From CAYVAP01 sp964343195 (GTDB lineage Bacteria > Bacteroidota > Bacteroidia > J057), in NCBI GenBank assembly GCA_964343195.1, contig CAYFIR010000088.1, positions 1 through 29,389 on the forward strand: DNA of 29,389 bases, given 5' to 3'. The position numbers were made by a program, and so were the translations under genes. The notes below the pieces were generated by a model, which saw nothing but the letters and a program-made list of their open reading frames with translations, was not told the DNA's origin and made no database searches. Positions 16,799-23,064 of this stretch are shown piece by piece (the first letter of the stretch is position 1; the number at the start of each line of letters is the position of its first letter).

Positions 16799-17887
16799 TT
16801 AGTCTTTTGGAATAATGAAACCATATCTAGTCATTACCTTGTCAAACACTTCCACAAATACTTCTAAGTTGTCCGGTACAGGCTTATCGAATTGTTGGTA
16901 ATAAACATTTAAGTGAGAAAGCGCATTGACTATGAATGCGATTCTGTCTCTGTCCGTAATACCAATCTGTTCTAAAACATAACTGAATTGTCCGACGCCA
17001 AGAAATGAAGCAATATTTTCTAATACTTGCCTGAGTAACGCAAAATGATAGGTAAAAACTTCGGTTTCTTTTGCTTGATTTAAAATCTGTAAGAGTCTTA
17101 AATGATAAAGAAAAACTCCATTCTTTGTTTTTATCAATGATAAATCACCATCGTTACTCTCCAAAATGAATTCCTTGTATTTCTTGGACTGATTCCTATT
17201 TCTGAACTTGGAAGCATTTGGTCCTTTTCCAAGCATGCTTGATAAAATAGTAAGAAAGCCAAAGTGGTGGGAGGTAATTATGATTTTTCTATTTTCAAAC
17301 TCTCTTTCTAATAGATCATAAACGGTATATGCAGTAACGTAAATATTATGGTCATCTAAACTTGACACCGGATCATCAATAAAAAAGTGTTCACTCTGCT
17401 GATCGGCCCACCCCTCTACTTCAAATAGAGCCAAAAAGAAGCACCAAACGAAAATGCGTTCTTCACCTCGGGAAATTTTTATAGGAATTTTTTCCTCGTC
17501 ACCTTGTTTGAAAAACTGAATGGCATCATAACCCATCTCAGGATCCTTATTTGGCACAAAATAAAAATCGAATTTATGGTTATAGGGAATTAGCTTCGCA
17601 TAAATCTCTTCTTCCGTAAATGAACCGTGCAAGCGATTTAGACTACTATGTTTGATGTCCAGTTTAATGTCTTGTTCTCCATTGTCCATGTCATTGTCCC
17701 AGACAAAAAGATCTTCACTAAAAGCATTATAATAAACACCTGCGTGGGCTCCACTTTCGGAATCTTTTGTTAAATCTTTGTACTCCACTGATAACCTTGT
17801 TTTTCCAGTAGAATTAAATGCATAAATGAGAACAATATTCTCATCAAGTTTAATGATCTGCTGCGCTATTTCAGTAACTGTTGCCAT
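16799..17887 (-). CDS. prrC: PrrC-family anticodon nuclease (ABC-ATPase plus HEPN-type nuclease)
   Basis: The 362-aa product has the two-part PrrC design. The N-terminal ABC-type ATPase shows LIYAFNSTGKTRLS (Walker A, 20-33), YYNAFSEDLFVWDND (52-66, a PrrC hallmark), the signature ISRGEE (138-143), Walker B plus D-loop FFIDDPVSSLDD (168-179) and an H-loop IITSHH (203-208). The C-terminal nuclease carries Arg286, Glu290 and His325 (LLRQVLENIASFLG, then NALSH), matching in order and spacing the Arg-Glu-His triad of E. coli PrrC. PrrC cuts tRNA(Lys) at the wobble base; it stays latent bound to its type I restriction enzyme and is released when phage T4 Stp blocks that enzyme. The position between hsdS and hsdM, with gaps of 2-3 bases, fits co-assembly. 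Length is near the usual ~390 aa. The tRNA target here is not predictable with certainty. Confidence 0.9.
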   Translation of the reverse strand: MATVTEIAQQIIKLDENIVLIYAFNSTGKTRLSVEYKDLTKDSESGAHAGVYYNAFSEDLFVWDNDMDNGEQDIKLDIKHSSLNRLHGSFTEEEIYAKLIPYNHKFDFYFVPNKDPEMGYDAIQFFKQGDEEKIPIKISRGEERIFVWCFFLALFEVEGWADQQSEHFFIDDPVSSLDDHNIYVTAYTVYDLLEREFENRKIIITSHHFGFLTILSSMLGKGPNASKFRNRNQSKKYKEFILESNDGDLSLIKTKNGVFLYHLRLLQILNQAKETEVFTYHFALLRQVLENIASFLGVGQFSYVLEQIGITDRDRIAFIVNALSHLNVYYQQFDKPVPDNLEVFVEVFDKVMTRYGFIIPKD

Positions 17888-17889
17888 AA

Positions 17890-19137
17890 TTAACTCTCAA
17901 TTTTCGGAAACAAACCCTGCATCAAGCCCTTTTTGTGCTTCTTCAATTGCTCAATTTTCTCCTGCTGGGCAGTGATGAGTTCATCCACAGCCGAAATACA
18001 GGAAGCGATTTTATGTTGCTCTTTGATTGTCGGCGGAAAACTAATCTTTAAACCTTCTAGGGTAGAAAAACTTATAGCTGGCATGGAAGAAGAACTAGAG
18101 AGGTTATAAATGAAACTTTCTAACCTTTGAAAAGCATAAAACCAATACTTCGGCTGATTTCTCTTTTCACTTTTCCAAATCAGCCTGAACAGGTTGTTTG
18201 CGATTACTCCTTCAAACCCTATTGAAATTAAGCCAGGTGTACCATAGCGAATCATAAACAAGTCATTGGCACTTATTACGTGTGCATCACCCGGGTTCTC
18301 TATATATCTTGGTGGTTCAGTATTGCTTGTAATATCAATAATTCTGATAAAACGAACCATATCATCTTCTTGCTCGGTAAATTGATTACCTACCGGAACT
18401 TGAACTCCTTGTTTGAATTTAAATAATGAGCCTATATCGTCTTCCACCCACTCCCCATCATTTTCAAACTCAGGAAAACGAACCTTAGGCACGGTTTCAC
18501 CTTCTTGCGGGAAAAAGTTTTGCAGCAAGCCTTTTTTGTGGTCTTTGAGGGCGTCCAGCTTATCAATGTGGGCGGCTATCAAATCATCTAAAGAAGAAAG
18601 GCAGGAAGCGATTTTTTGTTGTTCTTCAAGTGATGGAAGCGGTATTTTAATTTCTCTGATAATTGACAAATTCAAACCACCCCTGCCACCTTGTCCTGTT
18701 GATAGCCTTCTTAGTTTTTGATACAATGAATCAACCTTTTGGAATAAGAATTCGCTATCAAACTTCGATTTATTCGGATGTATAGCGGCAATGGATTGGT
18801 TGGTACATAATTCAATGTAATTTATAGCGGCTGTTCCTCTAGTCTTTCCTTGACCTGCTAATCCAATTAATATACAAAGTGATGGGATTTTCTTCGTACT
18901 AGATTCTTTTAAACCTAGTTCAGTAATTCTATTCTCTACATCATAAACCCTTTTCAAGTTGAGTTCTCCTGAATTCATCCAAGGAATTTCTCCACCCCAA
19001 TATTTTGGTTCATTACTACTTGGCGTACCGCCCGAACTAACTTTAGCGAAAGAGCCTATTTTACTCGCTTTCCAACTCCCATTTGATTTAAATTCAGGAA
19101 AGCGCAACTCTGGTATCAACTTCATATCCTTACTCAT
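17890..19137 (-). CDS. hsdS: Type I restriction-modification system specificity subunit
   Basis: The 415-aa product is two tandem half-subunits. Each starts with a PxxRFPEF motif (9-16 and 217-224), continues with a variable target recognition domain, and ends in a conserved helix with EEQQKIASCLSSLDDLI (171-187) or KEQHKIASCISAVDELI (372-388). The paired helices then end in HKKGLLQNFFP and HKKGLMQGLFP. Each recognition domain reads one half of a bipartite DNA site, and the helices set the spacer. The two domains differ, so the site is expected to be asymmetric; its bases cannot be read from the sequence. The start overlaps the hsdR end by 8 bases. Confidence 0.95.
   Translation of the reverse strand: MSKDMKLIPELRFPEFKSNGSWKASKIGSFAKVSSGGTPSSNEPKYWGGEIPWMNSGELNLKRVYDVENRITELGLKESSTKKIPSLCILIGLAGQGKTRGTAAINYIELCTNQSIAAIHPNKSKFDSEFLFQKVDSLYQKLRRLSTGQGGRGGLNLSIIREIKIPLPSLEEQQKIASCLSSLDDLIAAHIDKLDALKDHKKGLLQNFFPQEGETVPKVRFPEFENDGEWVEDDIGSLFKFKQGVQVPVGNQFTEQEDDMVRFIRIIDITSNTEPPRYIENPGDAHVISANDLFMIRYGTPGLISIGFEGVIANNLFRLIWKSEKRNQPKYWFYAFQRLESFIYNLSSSSSMPAISFSTLEGLKISFPPTIKEQHKIASCISAVDELITAQQEKIEQLKKHKKGLMQGLFPKIES
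17905..18030 (-). repeat. hsdS conserved-region repeat, distal copy
   Basis: This segment encodes residues 370-411 of HsdS and is a diverged direct repeat of 18508-18633. Short identical blocks remain, such as CAGGAAGCGATTTT at about 17999-18012 and 18602-18615. Such repeats allow recognition-domain exchange by recombination. Confidence 0.7.
18508..18633 (-). repeat. hsdS conserved-region repeat, central copy
   Basis: This segment encodes residues 169-210 of HsdS, the central conserved helix, and pairs with the distal copy at 17905-18030. Protein identity between the copies is high, while DNA identity is interrupted, so any exchange is probably historical rather than fast phase variation. 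Confidence 0.7.
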
Positions 19138-22096
19138 AAGCGGCTAATCCTGAAATTTCTCGCCCTTGGGCTAGTTTTTTTAATTGCGGGACCAAGTCTT
19201 CCATCAAAGCCAGCTCCTTGGTTCTGCGTTCTTTCCAACTCAATTCCAATGGCTCCAATAAATCGGTGAGCTTTTCCCCGTCAAAAATCATTCGGCTCAT
19301 TATCTTCTCTACAAAGGTTTTGAGTTCTGCCGTTTGCAAGCCATGCGTGTTTGCAATGGTTGCAAGTTCTTTATCGTACTTCTCTACTTTGTAGGTTTCA
19401 AAGTTTTGTTTCAGCTCTTCGGCTGTTTGCCCTGTGGTCCAATCTACCTGCTCAATAAAATCAGTCAGGTCTTCTTCTTCGTCCATCAGGTTGGCGTTGG
19501 ATTTCAGCAAGCTAATCACCTGCGCCTTGGTCATTTTCTGCTTAGATGGCTTCTTTTGAGTGCTATCGGCAATCAGGCTCATGATGTAATCGTAATCAAT
19601 CACCGCAGAAGCAAAAAGCACAAATTCAAAATCCAGTTGCTGAATATCGTCTGGGGCGTCTTCGCCTTCTTTTTGCTGAATTTCTCGGAGTTGTTTGGCA
19701 GTTTCTAAGTACGAGCTGCGGAACTCCTGCAAGGTTTCCTTGGGAAGAATTTTTTCAATCTGTTCTTGCTGCTGATCATCCAAATCGGTGTATTGGTCAA
19801 GTTGGGTTTTCAGCCGCTGAACTTCTTTGAAGTTTTTCACAAAGGCAATGCGGGCAGCATCACCTTTCAGGTTGTACACTTCCTGCGGTTCGTTCACCAA
19901 GTTGTGTTCTTGCATAAACGCACCGAGTTTTTCTACCGCTTCCTGGTACTTGTCAATTACCACAGGCGCGGGATCAACCATCCAAATTTCCTTGGCTTTG
20001 CCGCCTTCTTCGCCAGAAAACAGCGTAATGGCTTGGTTTACGGCTTCTTGTTGCGAACGGAAATCCAAAATATTGCCGTAAGGCTTGGTGTCGTTCAGTA
20101 CACGGTTGGTTCGTGAAAAGGCTTGAATCAGTCCGTGGTATTTCAGGTTTTTATCCACGTACAAGGTGTTCAGGTACTTGCTGTCAAAACCCGTGAGCAA
20201 CATATCCACCACAATGGTGATGTCAATCTTGTTTTTGTGCGGATAGTCTTTGTTGCTGTACTTCTGATTTTTGATGCGGCTTTGCACATCCTGATAGTAC
20301 AGGTCAAAATTATTGATGTCGTGGTTGGTGCCGAATTTCGTGTTGTAATCAGCAATGATTTCTTTCAAGGCTTTTTTCTTTTCTTCAGGATTCTGTTTGT
20401 TGTCTTCCTTTTCCTGTGCTAAGTCTTCCTGAATCTGCTGAATGTCTTTGTTGCCTTCAGCAGGTGGCGAGAACACGCAAGCAATGTGCAATGGCACATA
20501 ATCCGCATTTTCCGCTTGTTTTTGCTTTTGCAGTTCTTTGAACAGACGGTAGTATTCAATGGCATTATTGATAGAAGCAGTGGCCAACACCGCATTAAAC
20601 TTACGCTGATTGGTGGCTTTATCGTGCTTATCGATAATAGCTTCTACTACTGCCTTTTGGGCAATACCTTCTCCTGGTTTGGCTTTTACCGTGCCTTCAC
20701 CTTTGAAATAATCGATATGGAACTTGAGCACATTGCGGTCGTCTATCGCATGGGTAATGGTATATTTAGGCAACTCATGTTGAAAAATACTTTTGGTCGT
20801 TTTTAGTGTTTTTTCTTCTCCATTTACTTCATAGTAGGTGGCATTTTCTTCGAAAATAGGGGTGCCTGTGAAACCAAATAGCTGCGCGTTATTGAAGAAT
20901 TCTTTGATGGCTTTGTGATTGTCGCCAAACTGCGAGCGATGGCACTCATCAAAGATGAATACCATGCGTTTGTCTCGCAATGGTTCTAGTCTTTCCTTGT
21001 AATTTCTCTTGTAGGTTCCGTCCAGGGCCAATCCTAGTTTTTGGATGGTGGTGACAATCACCTTGTCGGCATAATCGGTAGAAAGTAATCGCCTGACCAA
21101 GGTTTCCGTATTGGTGTTTTCTTCTACACTGCCTTCCTGAAATTTATTGAACTCTTCACGAGTTTGGCGATCAAGGTCTTTTCTGTCCACCACAAACAGG
21201 CATTTTTCAATCTCCCGATTGTCTTTGAGAAGGGTAGATGCCTTGAATGAAGTCAGGGTTTTTCCACTTCCAGTAGTATGCCAGATGTAGCCATTTCCAC
21301 GGTTTTGCTTTACGCATTCGTCAATGGCCTTCACCGCATAGATTTGATACGGACGCATCACCAGCATTTTCTGCTCCGTTTCTACCAGCACCATGTACTT
21401 GCTGATCATTTCACCCAGCGTGCACTTTTTCAAAAAGCGGTCTGTGAAATCTTCAAGATGCTTGATTTTGCTGTTCTCCTCATCTGCTAAATGGTAGATA
21501 GGTAAGAACTGCTCATCCGCGTTGAATTGGAAATGCTGCTTTTTGTTGTTGGCGAAATAGATGGTGTTGGAACGGTTGCTCACAATAAACAACTGCATGT
21601 AGCACATGAGCGAATTGCCATAGCCATTGCCAGGTTCGTTTTTGTAATCCACGATCTGCTGCATGGCTTTTCGTGGTGAAATATCCAAGCGTTTCAGCTC
21701 TACCTGAACTAGAGGCAATCCGTTAATCAGCAGAACGATATCATACCGTTGATTGCTGTTTTCGGTATTCATCCGCAACTGACTGATCACCTCAAAGTCA
21801 TTCTTGCACCAGTCTCTGAGATTCACCAGGGTGTAATGTAATGGGGTTCCGTCTTCCCGCTGGAAAAACTGTTGCTCTCTCAGTTTTCGGGAAGCTTTGA
21901 ATACGTCTGGTTCGATGATTTCTTCTCTCAGGCGCAGGAATTCGCTGTCTGATAACCGCACACGGTTAAGCGTTTCAAACTTGGCTTTGAAGTTCTGTTC
22001 AAGCGATTTCCTGTCAGTAATGTCAGGACGATGGGTGTATTTCAACCCTTTGAGCTGCTCGACTAGATTTTCTTCTATTTGGTATTCTTTAGTCAT
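19130..22096 (-). CDS. hsdR: Type I restriction-modification system endonuclease subunit
   Basis: The 988-aa product is a complete HsdR. The N-terminal PD-(D/E)xK nuclease has Asp119 (RYDIVLLI) and VELK (Glu133, Lys135). A superfamily 2 DNA translocase follows, with Walker A HTTGSGKT (273-280), DECH (383-386), a GFTGTPIF segment near residue 425, and a second RecA lobe containing VDMLLTGFDSKYLNTLYVDK and QAFSRTNRV. A helical C-terminal part (about 750-988) should contact HsdM and HsdS. It cuts unmodified DNA far from the recognition site after ATP-driven translocation. It overlaps the regulator gene upstream and hsdS downstream by 8 bases each, so it is the second gene of a tightly coupled operon. 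All catalytic motifs are intact. Confidence 0.96.
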   Translation of the reverse strand: MTKEYQIEENLVEQLKGLKYTHRPDITDRKSLEQNFKAKFETLNRVRLSDSEFLRLREEIIEPDVFKASRKLREQQFFQREDGTPLHYTLVNLRDWCKNDFEVISQLRMNTENSNQRYDIVLLINGLPLVQVELKRLDISPRKAMQQIVDYKNEPGNGYGNSLMCYMQLFIVSNRSNTIYFANNKKQHFQFNADEQFLPIYHLADEENSKIKHLEDFTDRFLKKCTLGEMISKYMVLVETEQKMLVMRPYQIYAVKAIDECVKQNRGNGYIWHTTGSGKTLTSFKASTLLKDNREIEKCLFVVDRKDLDRQTREEFNKFQEGSVEENTNTETLVRRLLSTDYADKVIVTTIQKLGLALDGTYKRNYKERLEPLRDKRMVFIFDECHRSQFGDNHKAIKEFFNNAQLFGFTGTPIFEENATYYEVNGEEKTLKTTKSIFQHELPKYTITHAIDDRNVLKFHIDYFKGEGTVKAKPGEGIAQKAVVEAIIDKHDKATNQRKFNAVLATASINNAIEYYRLFKELQKQKQAENADYVPLHIACVFSPPAEGNKDIQQIQEDLAQEKEDNKQNPEEKKKALKEIIADYNTKFGTNHDINNFDLYYQDVQSRIKNQKYSNKDYPHKNKIDITIVVDMLLTGFDSKYLNTLYVDKNLKYHGLIQAFSRTNRVLNDTKPYGNILDFRSQQEAVNQAITLFSGEEGGKAKEIWMVDPAPVVIDKYQEAVEKLGAFMQEHNLVNEPQEVYNLKGDAARIAFVKNFKEVQRLKTQLDQYTDLDDQQQEQIEKILPKETLQEFRSSYLETAKQLREIQQKEGEDAPDDIQQLDFEFVLFASAVIDYDYIMSLIADSTQKKPSKQKMTKAQVISLLKSNANLMDEEEDLTDFIEQVDWTTGQTAEELKQNFETYKVEKYDKELATIANTHGLQTAELKTFVEKIMSRMIFDGEKLTDLLEPLELSWKERRTKELALMEDLVPQLKKLAQGREISGLAAYE

Positions 22097-22286
22097 TCAA
22101 ATCTTCTTTCAATAAATATTTCGGATTCACGTCTAGTATTATTGCTATTTCATAAAGGACTTCCAGTCGTGGTTGCTGTCTATTCTGCACATAGCCGTTC
22201 ACCATGTTATAACTTTTCCCAAGTTGTTCGGCTAACCATTTCTGTTTAATTCCTTTCTCTTCAAGAACTTCTTTAATGCGGTTCAT
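22089..22286 (-). CDS. XRE-family helix-turn-helix regulator of the restriction operon
   Basis: From the ATG at 22286 the product is 65 aa; a TTG three codons earlier is a less likely start. It is a single Cro/CI-type domain: KEVLEEKGIKQKWLAEQLGKSYNMVNGYVQNRQQPRLEVL covers helices 1-4, with the recognition helix near SYNMVNGYV. It is the first gene of the operon and overlaps hsdR by 8 bases, so it probably acts like the controller proteins of restriction systems, delaying or limiting expression. A matching inverted repeat lies just upstream (22310-22335). Autoregulation is inferred from position and size. Confidence 0.87.
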   Translation of the reverse strand: MNRIKEVLEEKGIKQKWLAEQLGKSYNMVNGYVQNRQQPRLEVLYEIAIILDVNPKYLLKEDLND

Positions 22287-22309
22287 GTCCGTCAAAATTT
22301 ATTCAGTCA

Positions 22310-22335
22310 AGATAATTATCCTACACTTATTATCT
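22310..22335 (-). promoter_or_regulatory. Candidate operator of the XRE regulator
   Basis: AGATAAT (22310-22316) and ATTATCT (22329-22335) are perfect inverted copies with centres about 19 bases apart. The first arm also lies in its own palindrome GATAATTATC (22311-22320). The site is 24 bases upstream of the regulator ATG and AT-rich, as expected for a controller-type operator overlapping the promoter. Protein binding is inferred. Confidence 0.5.
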
Positions 22336-22337
22336 CG

Positions 22338-22468
22338 AAAAACAATATAAAAAGTATCAGTGTTTTTTTCAGTCAGCGGTGGCTAGGGGCAAGCTCTTTT
22401 GCTGCGGAGGAACGGAGCAGTAAACGTGCTTGACCGTGCGGCTGGCTTTTTTTCGCATGAAGCACAAC
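22338..22468. repeat. Right border element of the restriction island
   Basis: This is the counterpart of the left border. The inner exact 18-mer AAAAACAATATAAAAAGT (22338-22355) is inverted relative to 15150-15167. A hairpin unit (AAGCTCTTTTGCTGC ... GCAGTAAACGTGCTT, about 22392-22431; 12 of 15 positions pair) is in direct orientation relative to the left copy. The outer GCATGAAGCACAAC (22455-22468) is inverted relative to 15050-15064. The inner part lies in the promoter region of the restriction operon. Shortly after the outer repeat the sequence returns to GC-richer coding DNA. Confidence 0.7.
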
Positions 22469-22521
22469 ATCTCGCGATCCACATAATTCTCGTATCTTAA
22501 GGGAAAACCACTTCCCACCGA

Positions 22522-23064
22522 ATGGATAATCGCCCCCCTATTGACGGAGCCTTTGACCTGGAGAGCTACTTCCCACAGGCTTATCAGGAGCTGAAGCGCA
22601 TGGCCTTTGCCCAACTGCGCTCTGAACGGGAAGGCCACACGCTCAATGCCACGGGGCTGGTGCACGAGGTGTACCTCAAACTGGCCCGGCAGGAGCAGCA
22701 GCAGTTCGAGTCAAAGGGCCACTTCTTCCACGTGGCGGCTCTGGCCATGCGGCGTATCCTGGTCAGCTATGCCCGGCAGAAGAAAAGCGAAAAGCGCGGT
22801 GGCGATCAGGTACGGCTTACCCTGGAAAACCAGGAGGTAGCCCACCTCACCACCTATGAGGACATCCTCCACCTCAACGATGCCCTGACCCGCTACCATT
22901 CGCTGAGCGAGCGCGGTGCCAAGATCATTGAATTCTGGTTCTTTGGGGGCTTCAAACAGGCCGAAATCGCCAAGATCCTGGAGATCTCCGAGGTAACCGT
23001 GCGCCGCGAGTGGCGCCTGGCCCGCAACTGGCTGAGCATCCAACTCAAAGACCTGACGCCATGA
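22522..23064 (+). CDS. ECF sigma factor of the kinase-associated type
   Basis: The 180-aa product belongs to the ECF-like sigma group often found next to serine/threonine kinases (the Sig-70_X6 / TIGR02999 type). Family marks are GHTLNATGLVHEVYLKLA (38-55), FFHVAALAMRRILVSYAR (68-85) and a C-terminal helix-turn-helix KQAEIAKILEISEVTVRREW (145-164). It recruits RNA polymerase to unknown promoters. Its stop overlaps the kinase start as ATGA (23061-23064), so the two are made together and the kinase probably controls the sigma factor, directly or through phosphorylation. It lies just right of the island border. Confidence 0.9.
   Translation: MDNRPPIDGAFDLESYFPQAYQELKRMAFAQLRSEREGHTLNATGLVHEVYLKLARQEQQQFESKGHFFHVAALAMRRILVSYARQKKSEKRGGDQVRLTLENQEVAHLTTYEDILHLNDALTRYHSLSERGAKIIEFWFFGGFKQAEIAKILEISEVTVRREWRLARNWLSIQLKDLTP

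Noticed and set aside
16799..17887. Reading the ATPase gene as a RloC or generic AAA protein
   Set aside because: It is far too short for RloC, lacks the zinc-hook coiled coil, and carries PrrC-specific segments in the ATPase and nuclease parts.
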